The notes: generated by a model from the letters alone, not told the origin. A DNA stretch of 64,000 nucleotides from JBBQVS01 sp964250765 (GCA_964250765.1 CAXUHF010000013.1:1-64000); one strand, 5' to 3'. Counted from the stretch's first letter, positions 1 to 8,178 are shown. Translations and numbers: made by a program.

Positions 1-21
1 ACTACAGTAGCGATGCTGTTG

Positions 22-426
22 TCATTGCACCACGACCGTCAGGTTCATCCCAGGATGGATGGTACAGTAGAGTTTAAACACACCGACAACAGGAAAAGGA
101 CCAAGCGTCTCTGAGCCATTCCCGTTGAGCTGCACATCCTTGACCACAGGTGTGCCAGGCTCAGTGATCGGCTTCGCCGTGCCATTGTCCCACATTCCAT
201 TCGCTATACTATGCGGCGTGACCGTATCAGCCACCAATGTAACGCTCTCTCCTTTTTTTATTCTAACAAGTGATGGGACAAATATGGTATCACTTGTATG
301 AACGCTATTTTGAGTATAAGGAGTGCTGGAAGAACTTTGTGTGCCGGAGTTTATGCTAGCACAGGCAACAAGTAAGACAAGAAGTGTACTACTGAAGAGC
401 AGTGAGAGAAACAGTTTTTTAGACAC
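22..426 (-). CDS. Cupredoxin-like lipoprotein (type-1 copper site)
   Basis: Small exported blue-copper-type protein, probably membrane-anchored and acting in electron transfer or copper binding outside the cell. The N-terminus has lysines, a hydrophobic stretch and a lipobox ending LLVAC, followed by a Ser/Thr-rich linker. The C-terminal half is a plastocyanin-like fold with likely copper ligands His in PHSI and Cys, His and Met in YCTIHPGM. I chose the GTG at 426 because GAGGAG lies 5 nt upstream and the signal peptide then starts cleanly with VSKK. A GTG at 453 is an alternative, since it overlaps the upstream gene's TGA (GTGA) and could be coupled. About 134 residues, normal for a one-domain cupredoxin. 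Its partner is unknown; the upstream membrane gene is nearly contiguous. Confidence 0.8.
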   Translation of the reverse strand: MSKKLFLSLLFSSTLLVLLVACASINSGTQSSSSTPYTQNSVHTSDTIFVPSLVRIKKGESVTLVADTVTPHSIANGMWDNGTAKPITEPGTPVVKDVQLNGNGSETLGPFPVVGVFKLYCTIHPGMNLTVVVQ

Positions 427-449
427 TCTCTCTCCTCGAAAAAGATGAC

Positions 450-884
450 TCACGCTTGTTTTTCTCTTTTCTGATACGCTCCCTGTTGTACCAATTTCAT
501 GGCACGCCGTGCTACATAAATGGTGAGCCAGAACATAATTACCGCATTAACGGGATGGAGGGCTGCTACAACACTTACAGGGAGATACACAAACACATAT
601 TGCAGGACAATCTGAACTTCTAATAAGAGGCTGAACCAGACTAATGCATGTCGGGTACGACCCAACAATGCGAGGATCATCAGCAGCAGTGGGAGAGATT
701 CAAAGTACACAACAAATGTCTTATGGAACGTCCAGTAGGTGGGTGAAGCAAAAATACTGAGTCCAGCCAGAAAGACTTGAATCAGAATACACAGGGCCAG
801 CAGGTAGGCAGCAATCACAAAAAGCACGCGCATGCTGTGCGCGAACGAACTAATCGGCTTCTTCGTTACTGAGGTTGTGACCAT
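450..884 (-). CDS. Four-helix membrane protein, DUF6220-like
   Basis: Hydrophobic protein of 144 residues with about four predicted membrane segments (AYLLALCILIQVFLAGL, a PLLLMILALL segment, an LLLEVQIVLQYVFVYLP segment and a final VNAVIMFWLTIYVA segment). Histidines near the second and fourth helices and the overall layout recall the DUF6220 family, whose function is not known. The start at 884 is preceded by AAGGAG at 7 nt, which is better than the longer upstream Met codons. The stop overlaps or nearly touches the cupredoxin gene, so the two are probably co-transcribed. Membership of DUF6220 is from memory of the pattern and not verified. Confidence 0.65.
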   Translation of the reverse strand: MVTTSVTKKPISSFAHSMRVLFVIAAYLLALCILIQVFLAGLSIFASPTYWTFHKTFVVYFESLPLLLMILALLGRTRHALVWFSLLLEVQIVLQYVFVYLPVSVVAALHPVNAVIMFWLTIYVARRAMKLVQQGAYQKREKQA

Positions 885-1370
885 AGAGCAACTCCTTTTC
901 TTTACCATTTCTTCGCAGAATGGCGTCGTTTGTAAATGTAAGAGTGATGAGAAACGCAAGACGAAAGGCTCCAAAACAAGCGGACGTTTGGTATATACAA
1001 GGATATCTGCTTTTCCATAGAGAGGCTATTCATCGCACTCCTATAGTGAATACTCAAACGGCTGTCGATGTAGAAAGTATACCTGTCGTCGAGAGTGTTT
1101 GTGATGAGTCCACAGACGGGTAGAGGGGGGACTTAAGAAGGGTTTTCTGAATATGAGTCCAAATGTGGTCTCAGTTTCGTTCCTCGTTGGCACATCGGTA
1201 CTTGCAAGGAAGAAGAAAAACGGCTCACTATCGTCGGCAATTCTTCTTCTGTCCAAGTCCTTCGCGGCCCGTGGCGGCTTATGGAGCGTTCCCCTAAGGA
1301 GATGCAATCATGAACACGGTTGCATCTCCTTAGGGGAACGCTCCATAAGCCGCCGATACAACACATACTG
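885..1370. other. Intergenic region, no gene supported
   Basis: About 490 nt between two minus-strand genes. The short open frames on both strands overlap each other and the palindrome at 1273-1354 and lack recognisable domains, so I do not call them. The part near 900-1000 probably carries the promoter of the 884 gene; a TTGTATATACC-like stretch is visible on the minus strand, but no convincing -35/-10 pair. Confidence 0.4.
1273..1354. repeat. Perfect 35-bp inverted repeat with 12-nt loop
   Basis: Arms 1273-1307 and 1320-1354 are exact reverse complements (arm begins GGCGGCTTATGGAGCG and ends GAGATGCAA), separated by 12 nt. It lies 17 nt past the stop of the minus-strand MDR gene, so it would form a very stable RNA hairpin in that transcript. 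No T-run follows on either strand, so a classical intrinsic terminator is not obvious. A small palindromic mobile repeat or a processing/stability hairpin are alternatives. Confidence 0.85.
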
Positions 1371-2393
1371 CTAAAAGTCTTCCAGACTTACTTTGCCAAT
1401 CATGGTTCCCTTTTCCACCAGTTCGTGTGCTTTGCGCAGGTTGGCAGCAGTAATCGGCGAGATCCTGGTGGTGAGTGTGGTCTGGATATTGCCCGCATCG
1501 ACTAGACCCGCTACCGTATTCAGCAACCGATGCTGCTCGATCATATCGGCCGTGTGGTACATGGAACGGGTATACATAAGCTCCCAAACGTAGGCCACGC
1601 TTTTCTGCTTGAGGTCTGACAAGTGAATCTCATCACTCAGTTCATTAATATTGCAGATTTTCCCCTGGGGTGCGATGACCTGCACAATGTCCTTCCAGCG
1701 TGCCCCCAAACTCGCACTGTTTAGACAAAAGAGAAAATCAATGTATTTTAAGCCGAGGGACTGTAATTGATCCACGAAAGAGTAGTGATAGTCAACCACC
1801 TCATCGACTCCATGCTCCCTGACCCATTGCTGGCTCTCAGGACGAGATGCCGTTCCAATGACCGTCAGACCGGCCCATTTGGCGAGTTGGGTGGCAATCG
1901 AACCAACACCACCAGCAGCCCCAAGAATCAGGATGCTTTTGCCTCGGTTGCGCTCCGATTGCTGAGAGACTCCGAGACGGTCAAATATCCCTTCCCAAGC
2001 CGTAATGGTGGTGAGTGGTAAAGCGGCTGCTTCAGCGAAGTCGAGGCGAGTCGGCTTGTGGCCTACAATACGCTCATCAACCAGGTGATACTCACTATTG
2101 GTTCCCGGTCGAGTCATATCGCCCGCATAGTAGACCTGATCGTCCGGCCGAAAGAGTGTGCAGTCTGGTCCAACCGCTTCAACAATCCCCGCCGCATCCC
2201 AGCCAAGAATATGAGCGGAATGCTCAGTATGTGGTTTTGAAACACGAGTTTTTACATCAACAGGATTCACCGAAATAGCTTTCACCTTGACGAGAAGATC
2301 ACGTCCCTGCGGCGTAGGTTTCTCCAGTTCCAGGTCAATCAGACTCTCAGGATCAGTAATCGGTAAGGAATGATAGAAGCCAATCGCTTTCAT
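1371..2393 (-). CDS. MDR-superfamily zinc-binding-type alcohol dehydrogenase / quinone reductase
   Basis: Medium-chain dehydrogenase/reductase of 340 residues, likely NADPH-dependent and reducing quinones or enoyl/carbonyl compounds in the cytosol. The N-terminal GroES-like domain begins MKAIGFYHSLPI and contains ISVNPVDVKTR. A Rossmann domain follows with LGAAGGVGSIATQLAK. No cluster of four structural-zinc cysteines is visible, so despite the family name zinc is probably absent, as in quinone oxidoreductases of the TIGR02817 type. An AAAGG Shine-Dalgarno precedes the ATG. It appears monocistronic; the neighbours give no clue to the substrate. The palindrome at 1273-1354 sits just past its stop. 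Confidence 0.88.
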   Translation of the reverse strand: MKAIGFYHSLPITDPESLIDLELEKPTPQGRDLLVKVKAISVNPVDVKTRVSKPHTEHSAHILGWDAAGIVEAVGPDCTLFRPDDQVYYAGDMTRPGTNSEYHLVDERIVGHKPTRLDFAEAAALPLTTITAWEGIFDRLGVSQQSERNRGKSILILGAAGGVGSIATQLAKWAGLTVIGTASRPESQQWVREHGVDEVVDYHYSFVDQLQSLGLKYIDFLFCLNSASLGARWKDIVQVIAPQGKICNINELSDEIHLSDLKQKSVAYVWELMYTRSMYHTADMIEQHRLLNTVAGLVDAGNIQTTLTTRISPITAANLRKAHELVEKGTMIGKVSLEDF

Positions 2394-2743
2394 CTTGTTT
2401 TCTGCCTTTCTTCTCTGCTTTTCAATTGAAACGGTGCCTTCGTTGCGTTCTCACTTGACAAACGAAAGGGTGAGCATGGGAGGAACCAAAAGTCGGAAGA
2501 GCCTTTTGAACGGGCTTGAAGAGGATGCAAAGGAAACTCTCTCTCAAGACGTACAGAAGCACCTTCTCTCGAAAATCTTCTCTGACGTGTCATTCTTGCC
2601 ATTTTTCCCTCTCAAGGTGAAGAAAATCAGTGGTTTTTTCCCATCCTTCCGCCGTCTGGTTCCTCCCGTACTTACAACTCAAAGACTCTCCCCATGCACA
2701 CAAGAAACGAGGCTGCTTTTTGTGTGTATGGGGAGATGGTGAA
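2394..2743. other. Intergenic region with hairpin, no gene supported
   Basis: About 350 nt between two minus-strand genes. A 115-codon plus-strand frame and an antiparallel frame exist, but neither resembles a protein family nor has a good ribosome site. It should hold the promoter of the 2393 gene; the left hairpin at 2690-2733 is listed separately. Confidence 0.4.
2690..2733 (-). terminator. Strong hairpin after the DUF6510 gene
   Basis: Positions 2690-2706 pair with 2717-2733 as a 17-bp stem (two G-U wobbles) around a 10-nt loop, beginning 10 nt beyond the stop of the 2744-3001 gene. The position suits transcription termination of the three-gene molybdoenzyme operon, but the downstream minus-strand sequence (AGAGTCTTTG) is not a U-run, so termination efficiency is uncertain. 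Confidence 0.5.
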
Positions 2744-3001
2744 CTACGCCTCAGCAATTTGCAAGACATGTACTCCGCTCATGTCGAGCCAGTAACGGTC
2801 CTTTGCATGGACAACGCGTATGAGGACGTGATCACAGGAAGGACAGCGTACAACGGTGCCCATCCCATGTATATAGGCGGCAAGCGAGCCAAGAGCACCC
2901 GTCGCGTTACAATTCTTACAGGTTGACTCGGCTGTTGTCATCTCAAAAGGGAAGAGTTCACCTAAGACACCAGCCGCAGTGTTCCCATCCAGTTGTTCCA
3001 T
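2744..3001 (-). CDS. DUF6510-type zinc-ribbon protein
   Basis: 85-residue protein with two CxxC pairs (CKNC and CPSC) about 28 residues apart, the layout of a small zinc ribbon. Family DUF6510 proteins of this length are encoded beside sulfite-oxidase-like molybdoenzymes and flavin reductases, exactly as here; their role is unknown. The ATG at 3001 follows the upstream TAA by 2 nt and uses AGGAGGA located in the last codons of the upstream gene, so translation is coupled. Possible roles such as a rubredoxin-like carrier or assembly factor are inference. Confidence 0.8.
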   Translation of the reverse strand: MEQLDGNTAAGVLGELFPFEMTTAESTCKNCNATGALGSLAAYIHGMGTVVRCPSCDHVLIRVVHAKDRYWLDMSGVHVLQIAEA

Positions 3002-3003
3002 GC

Positions 3004-3729
3004 TTATCCTCCTGTTGGACCGAACCGCTCGGTCTTCACACGTTCTGGCTCATACCCTAATGGCAATACGCCTTGCGCGACCGTTTCAACAAATTGTGTT
3101 GGGCCACAGACATAGGCCAGAGGCTTCTCTTTCCCTGCCCACACCACCTCTCGCAACAGGTCATTGTCTACCCGACGATGATAGCCCGTCCAATTGGCAG
3201 GCTGCATACGTGTCAGGGTATAAATTACCTCTAAACCTGTGTCCTTGCTCACTAGAGAAGTCAGTTCATCACGATAGATGATCTCGTCGTAGGAGCGTAC
3301 CGAGTAGAGCAGACGTGTTGGAACTGTACTCCTAAGGAGAGTTCGTTGGCGAATCATTGCCATAAGTGGCACAATGCCTGAGCCGCCAGCAACGAGCAAG
3401 AGTGGACCACTCATCTGAGTATCCCAGACAAAGTAGCCACCAATGGGACCACGCAGTTCGACTTTGTCTCCTACACGCAGTTCATCGACGAGGTACGGCG
3501 AAACCTCTCCATCAACCAAGCGTTCGACAGTCAGCGTAAGATGCCCTTGTGCCTCAGATGGGGAGGCAATAGAGTAGCTACGCTCGGTTTGATAGCCGTC
3601 CTCGGCAGTGAGGCGTACATCAACATGTTGACCTGCTCGATGTCCAGGCCAGTGAGGAACCAGAAATGTGACACTCGTCGCCTGTGCTGTTTCTACCTTT
3701 TTCTCCACGACCTCACCAAATTGCCACAT
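3004..3729 (-). CDS. FAD/NAD(P)-binding ferredoxin-reductase-family protein
   Basis: Flavoprotein reductase of 241 residues that probably passes electrons between NAD(P)H and the neighbouring molybdoenzyme. The N-terminal FAD domain has the RSYSIAS signature. The C-terminal NAD domain has GGSGIVPLMAM and ends with CGPTQFVE and ERFGPTGG. No plant-type 2Fe-2S domain is attached. I start at 3729, where the ATG overlaps the upstream stop (TAATG); a longer frame would overlap the molybdoenzyme gene by 31 nt. The operon order is molybdoenzyme, reductase, DUF6510. Confidence 0.9.
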   Translation of the reverse strand: MWQFGEVVEKKVETAQATSVTFLVPHWPGHRAGQHVDVRLTAEDGYQTERSYSIASPSEAQGHLTLTVERLVDGEVSPYLVDELRVGDKVELRGPIGGYFVWDTQMSGPLLLVAGGSGIVPLMAMIRQRTLLRSTVPTRLLYSVRSYDEIIYRDELTSLVSKDTGLEVIYTLTRMQPANWTGYHRRVDNDLLREVVWAGKEKPLAYVCGPTQFVETVAQGVLPLGYEPERVKTERFGPTGG

Positions 3730-4349
3730 TAATCGCCCTGGTAACGCTGTTCTTTCCACGGATCACCATAATTGTTATAGCCAAGCGACTCCCAAAAGCC
3801 GGGGGCATCCTTCTCGACCAATCGAAGGCCCCGAACCCACTTGGCACTTTTCCAAAAGTAGAGATGTGGGACAAGTAGGCGTGCAGGACCGCCATGTTGA
3901 GGCGCGAGAGGTTCTCCATCGTAATTGAAGACTACCCATGCTTTCCCTTCGCGCACGTCTGCAAGCGAAAGGTTTGTGGTGTAACCTCCATCACTGAACG
4001 CAACCACATACTTCACGACATTCGGATCATAGTCCACCTGCTGTAACAGCGTCTCAACAGATATCCCTTCCCAAGTGGTATCTAGTTTTGTCCAGGTGGT
4101 GACACAATGAATATCAACCGTTGGCGTTTCATGTGGGAGTGCAAGCAGTTCCTTCCAGGTCCAGTGTTTTGTCTCCTTCACCTTCCCCTCAATGGAGAAA
4201 CCCCATTGCTCAAGCGGCGTGTGTGGTGTTGGACCAGCCGACAGAACCGGATAGCCTCGCTCAAGATGTTGTCCTGGGGGAATGCGTCCCATCGGCTCAT
4301 TTTGACGGCGACGGCCTCGGAATCCACGTGAAATAAATCCTTCACTCAT
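3729..4349 (-). CDS. Sulfite-oxidase-like molybdopterin oxidoreductase
   Basis: 206-residue protein of the sulfite oxidase/YedY superfamily, which binds molybdopterin through a conserved cysteine, here in VDIHCVTTW. Other family features are WEGISVETLL, FSDGGYTTNLSL, LAPQHGGPARLLVP and the C-terminal YFWKSAKWVRGL. No twin-arginine signal peptide is visible, only a basic N-terminus (GFRGRRRQNEP), so a cytosolic location is likely. It is first of three tightly spaced genes. The physiological substrate is unknown; sulfite or a sulfoxide would be guesses. Confidence 0.9.
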   Translation of the reverse strand: MSEGFISRGFRGRRRQNEPMGRIPPGQHLERGYPVLSAGPTPHTPLEQWGFSIEGKVKETKHWTWKELLALPHETPTVDIHCVTTWTKLDTTWEGISVETLLQQVDYDPNVVKYVVAFSDGGYTTNLSLADVREGKAWVVFNYDGEPLAPQHGGPARLLVPHLYFWKSAKWVRGLRLVEKDAPGFWESLGYNNYGDPWKEQRYQGD

Positions 4350-4463
4350 GTCTCTTCATCCTTTCTACTCTCTTCACGAGAAAGTCAGACATTTTTTTCA
4401 TATTTTGTTTCGTATGTCTGTTATACAAATGGATGTCAAGGAAGTGCAACTTGATTTTTTGCC

Positions 4464-5321
4464 TTACCTTGTGGCGAGTACTATCCCACCTAGAATACAC
4501 AGAATCCCTATCCATTGGTTCCATCGGAGCCTCTCTTTGAGGAATATCCATGCCAGCACCACGGTTATCGCACTATAGAGTGATGAGAGGATACTGACAA
4601 TTGCAATCTGACCAGTTGCCAGACCAGCCGTAGAGGAGAGAAAGCCCACGGTATCCAGTATTCCTGTCCCTATAATGATGGCCCATGTGGTGTTGCTTTT
4701 GATCTTTACTTGTATAGGGATGAATGGGGAGAGTGATCCCAACAGACACAGTGGGACTAACCGAAGAAACCATGTAGTGACTAATGCACTCACTCTCGGT
4801 TCGACGACAAATCCGAGTGACCAGAATGTGATGCCAAGACCCAATGCCGCGAGACATGCCCAACCAACGCCTGCGGGCAATCTTCTCTTTTTGGATGCCT
4901 GGACTTCAGGAGGAGCATTGGCCTGTATGCGGCTCTCCTGCTCTCCATCCTCTTTTTTGTGTGGGAGGGTTGTTACTGCAAGTACGACTCCTACGAGAAC
5001 CACAACGATACCCAAGAGAGCAGTTACGGTGAGTTTCTCTCCACTGAGTATCGAGAACAAGACGGAGATTGCTGCGTACCCTGATGCGACAGGCGCGACT
5101 ATCGACAATACCCCTACCTGAAATGCTCGATAGAGTGCGAGGTAACTTCCGGTGTTGAGCATAGCTATGACGAGTGCCCATATCCATACTTGCCAATTGT
5201 GGGCAACATCTATCTGTCGCCAGGAGCCACTTATGATGAGGACGATACTCAGAAAGAAGAAACCAACACCTTGCATGAAAAAATATGTACTGTAGGTTCC
5301 TACGCGCCGCGTTGCAAATCG
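4464..5321 (-). pseudogene. EamA/DMT-family transporter, 5'-truncated
   Basis: Hydrophobic protein of the drug/metabolite transporter superfamily with two EamA repeats; the second holds WAIIIGTGILDTVGFLSSTA and ends AWIFLKERLRWNQWIGILCI. The first repeat starts abruptly. In-frame homologous sequence (RFATRRVGTYSTYFF then MQGVGFFFLS) runs upstream of the first Met at 5276 to a TGA at 5322-5324, and the usual first membrane helix is absent. The sequence immediately upstream is the interrupted end of an amidohydrolase frame, so a deletion probably joined the two genes. A shortened protein from the ATG at 5276 (270 residues) could still be made, but function is doubtful. Confidence 0.7.
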
Positions 5322-5934
5322 TCATGATATCAAAGGTTCGATGGAGCATCTCTTGCATCGGATAGATGTCATTGAGAGGGAGCTATGCAGGGGTAATGGG
5401 TGGGTGCAGGAAAAGAGCAACATTGCGCGACTGAACATACTCCCAAAAAGGATTCAGCGTTCGATTATCTAACCAACGGTCAGCATAACTTGTGCAAAGC
5501 GTCAGCCCTTTCGCTCCCAACTGCGTCAGGCTTCGATCAGCCTCTTGAGCACATCCGGGTTCAAATGGATGCACGGTCGCAAGAAAATCAAGCTTGCTGG
5601 GATGTTTGGAGACAACCGTCGCAAGATCATCATTGAGAATCGCTGCAATCTCTCCGGCAACGCTTCCTGCATGGGGTTTGAGGTCTGCGAGCCGAAACGG
5701 ATTACTGAGAACACCTTTTGTAACACCTGCTTGGTCTTGCGCTTGCACCTGTGCATCAATATCGCTAAGTTCAGACATCTGAACACGTATTGTCTCCTTT
5801 GATACGTCCTTTTGAGCAGGACGTTCCTCAATAAACACCTCTCGAGGAATGGAGGCAAGGGTCGTCAGTAAACTAGGATTTGCCACATGGCGGTGAATAT
5901 CGATGATGGGGTTAGAAACAGGGGACGATTGCAT
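5322..5934 (-). pseudogene. Amidohydrolase-family protein, amber stop and 3'-truncated
   Basis: The N-terminal 183 residues match metal-dependent amidohydrolases of the TIM-barrel type: DIHRHVAN (metal-binding HxH), then KLDFLATVHPF and ALFLHPPITP. The family is usually around 300 residues or more. A TAG at 5383-5385 interrupts the frame, but the same frame stays open afterwards and reads LPLNDIYPMQEMLHRTFDIM, which resembles the expected continuation, before merging into the truncated EamA frame near 5322. I therefore read it as a nonsense-mutated gene whose 3' half was deleted. Confidence 0.65.
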
Positions 5935-6027
5935 GGCATGTTCTCCTTACAAAAATAGAAACCTAGAGCATTCTAACAAAGGGACGCAAATTATTGCAAT
6001 TGGTCAGAGACCTTGATATACGAGTAA

Positions 6028-6276
6028 GATACTCAAAGGGAAATAGCTCGTTGGGTACGGGAGGGACACCAGTATTTCGTGACCTCCGAAGAGGAGACTG
6101 AAGATGGTTTGCTGGTGACATTGATGATTCGCCAGCCGGGCGAGATTGTACAATGGCTGCTGGGTTGGAGGCGTCATGTAAGAATACTGGAACCCGATAC
6201 ACTGAGGGATCATCTGGTTAAAGAAGCACGAACGATGGTGCAGAAGTATCAAAATGTGAGCAGTCCTAGAAAGTGA
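6028..6276 (+). pseudogene. C-terminal fragment of a WYL-domain regulator
   Basis: Frame starting after a TAA at 6025 reads REIARWVREGHQYF and then LLVTLMIRQPGEIVQWLLGW and RHVRILEPDTLRDHLVKEA, which is the characteristic C-terminus of YafY/WYL-type transcription regulators. The helix-turn-helix N-terminus and most of the WYL domain are missing, so this is a remnant of roughly 80 codons. Confidence 0.7.
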
Positions 6277-6395
6277 GAACGCTGCTGACATACTGTTGTC
6301 ACTGCCACACTGTACACTATTTGGTAGAGAGAAACAAAGAGCGATGCTCTGATATGTGCTGAGCATCGTGAGAGCGAAAGAGAAGGAGTCCAATC

Positions 6396-7238
6396 ATGAT
6401 TTTAGTCACAACAGCCGGGAAGGTCGGTTCCGAGACGGTGCGCTTATTGCGGCAGAAAGAATTGCCTGTACGTGTGCTGGTTCGGGACCCTGAGAAGGGG
6501 AAGTCGTTGGCAGAGATCGGAGCGGAGATCGTCGTGGGTGATTTAGACTCGTTGTCAAGCATCGATCAGGCGATGAAGGGGATACAAACTGTGGTGCTCG
6601 TCAGCCCAGCCGTTCCGGCTCAGGAGCTGAACGTCGTACAGAGCGCAAAGAGTGCAGGTGTCGAACATGTCATTAAGGCTACGAGCAACGCATCGGCAGA
6701 CTCTCCCATTGCCCGGCGGCGCTGGCAGACGGAGATCGAAGCCGGGCTTCTTGCGTCTGGACTCGACTACACGCTGTTACGTTCAAACGCCTACATGCAA
6801 AACGTCCTGGCACTCGCTCCGGCGATCAAGAAGACTGGCGGCTTCGGCTCCTCGGCTGGCAAGGGACGTGTGGGCATGATCGATGCTCGGGACGTAGCCG
6901 CAGTGTCCGCCGAGATTGCTGCTTCACCTGCCCCGCATGTCGGAAAGACATACAAACTCACCGGCCCGCGACTTCTCACCTATGCCGACATTGCGGCAAC
7001 ACTCTCACAGGTACTCGGTCGACCGATCAGCTACCGCGAGCTGAGCTTCGAGGAGGATAAGAACGCGATGATTCATGCTGGCCTCCCGAAGCAGGTAGCC
7101 GAGATGAACGCTCAGGCATTCAGCATGATCGCCGATGGCGACGCTGGCTGGCTCAGCGAGGATGTGCCATTCCTCCTCGGTCGCCCAGCACGCTCCTTCG
7201 AGGAGTTTGCCACCGACTACGCTGCTGCATTTTCCTAA
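6396..7238 (+). CDS. NmrA-like NAD(P)-binding oxidoreductase
   Basis: 280-residue atypical short-chain dehydrogenase of the NmrA/SDR_a type. The N-terminal Rossmann start is MILVTTAGKVGSETVRLL, a variant of the usual TGATGxxG. Further features are RVLVRDPEKGKSL, VVGDLDSLSS, YTLLRSNAYMQN and DARDVAAVSAEI. These proteins bind NAD(P) and act either as redox sensors or as quinone/azo reductases; the substrate cannot be told. Codons end mostly in G or C, unlike the flanking debris, which may indicate recent acquisition. It seems to stand alone; GAAAGAGAAGGAG provides a ribosome site upstream. Confidence 0.85.
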   Translation: MILVTTAGKVGSETVRLLRQKELPVRVLVRDPEKGKSLAEIGAEIVVGDLDSLSSIDQAMKGIQTVVLVSPAVPAQELNVVQSAKSAGVEHVIKATSNASADSPIARRRWQTEIEAGLLASGLDYTLLRSNAYMQNVLALAPAIKKTGGFGSSAGKGRVGMIDARDVAAVSAEIAASPAPHVGKTYKLTGPRLLTYADIAATLSQVLGRPISYRELSFEEDKNAMIHAGLPKQVAEMNAQAFSMIADGDAGWLSEDVPFLLGRPARSFEEFATDYAAAFS

Positions 7239-7322
7239 TGGATATCGTATCGTTTCCCTTGTTTCGTTGAGATGCAAAATGGTGGGATGTACACCCTCGG
7301 CAGTGATGGTATACTGGAAAAT

Positions 7323-7694
7323 ATGAGTAGAACATTCAAAAAGGTGGACTACGAACAGTCACTTGATCTGACGGTGCGGCTGGGCGATTGTCTCCCATCT
7401 GAGCATTCGGCCCGTTTCGTGGTAGACAGCGTGGCCCAGATTGATCTCTCAGTGCTGTATGCAAAGTATGGGGTGCGCGGCGGGGAACTCTACGCCCCTG
7501 AAATGCTGCTGAGCTTGCTGCTCTATAGGTATGCCATTGGGATATTCAGCTCGCGTAAGATCGAGAGTGCTACGTATGAGTCAGTGGCATTCCGCATCAT
7601 CGCGGGCACCATCTATCCCGATCACGATACACGTGCGGTGAAACGCCGCACGTTTCTGCCCGAATTGAAGGACCTGTTCGGCATGATTAAGTAG
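7323..7694 (+). pseudogene. IS1182/IS5-like transposase, N-terminal fragment
   Basis: The frame from ATG 7323 (SRTFKKVDYEQSLDL) contains LPSEHSARFVVDSV, LSVLYAKYGVRGGELYAPEM and YESVAFRIIAG, the DUF772-type N-terminal domain of IS1182-like transposases. It ends after about 123 codons with a degenerated PDHDTRAVKRRTFLPELKDL and lacks the DDE catalytic domain. It is a truncated element, unlikely to be active. Confidence 0.75.
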
Positions 7695-7702
7695 AGAAAC
7701 GG

Positions 7703-7787
7703 ATGCCAAGAGCTTCTCAAAGTGTTGTTTGACAAATATGTATCAGAAGGAAAATGTTATTCGACAAACAACACAAGCTCTTGGCAT
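7703..7787. repeat. Imperfect inverted repeat after the transposase fragment
   Basis: Right arm 7765-7787 (23 nt, ending AAGCTCTTGGCAT) is complementary to 7703-7715 plus 7722-7731, with a 6-nt bulge CTCAAA in the left arm and a 33-nt loop. It begins 8 nt after the transposase fragment's stop and may derive from the insertion sequence's terminal repeats or act as a terminator. Confidence 0.6.
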
Positions 7788-8108
7788 TTATTATACTTTG
7801 TGACTCAGATTCTTCTGTTCCAGACTAGTCAATGGCACCAAAGTCCGCAAGGTGTGCCAGTCGAGTACCTGAACTTCTTCCCATCCAGACACGTTTTCAA
7901 AAACTTGTAACTCTCCTTACCACTCCAATGTTGACGATACATGATAAAAATGTGTGTAGCACTTTGTTCATCAGTCACGAGCCAATTCGTAAGCAGGAGC
8001 TAAGGTATCCTGTTCAAAAAAATATTCTTGAAAATGCACTTATTTCCTGAGAATAAATCCACTAAATGTATATTTATTTCTTCTTTCGATTGTGACGTTA
8101 TACATTTC

Positions 8109-8137
8109 TTGACAAGTTTCGAGCAGTATGGTACACT
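8109..8137 (+). promoter_or_regulatory. Near-consensus sigma-70 promoter
   Basis: TTGACA at 8109-8114 and TACACT at 8132-8137 are separated by exactly 17 nt. The -10 element and spacer lie inside the 64-bp palindrome at 8115-8178. It points toward the HTH-NB-ARC-WD40 gene at 8445, giving a leader of about 300 nt. Functionality is inferred from sequence alone. Confidence 0.55.
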
Positions 8138-8178
8138 AGGTTCAACGTTGAACCTAGTGTACCATACTGCTCGAAACT
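8115..8178. repeat. Perfect 64-bp palindrome without spacer
   Basis: The 32 bases 8115-8146 are exactly the reverse complement of 8147-8178, with no loop (centre TTCAACGTTGAA). Such a perfect cruciform is unusual. It may be an operator, a promoter-associated hairpin or a small palindromic element; an assembly inversion artefact is also possible. It starts right after the -35 box of the promoter at 8109. Confidence 0.9.

Noticed and set aside
1041..1374. Several 73-88-codon frames on both strands around the palindrome
   Set aside because: They overlap each other, are mirror images in the palindromic part and show no domain or ribosome site.
2395..2742. 115-codon plus-strand ORF
   Set aside because: No recognisable family, low-complexity content, contradicted by an antiparallel frame and no good start signal.
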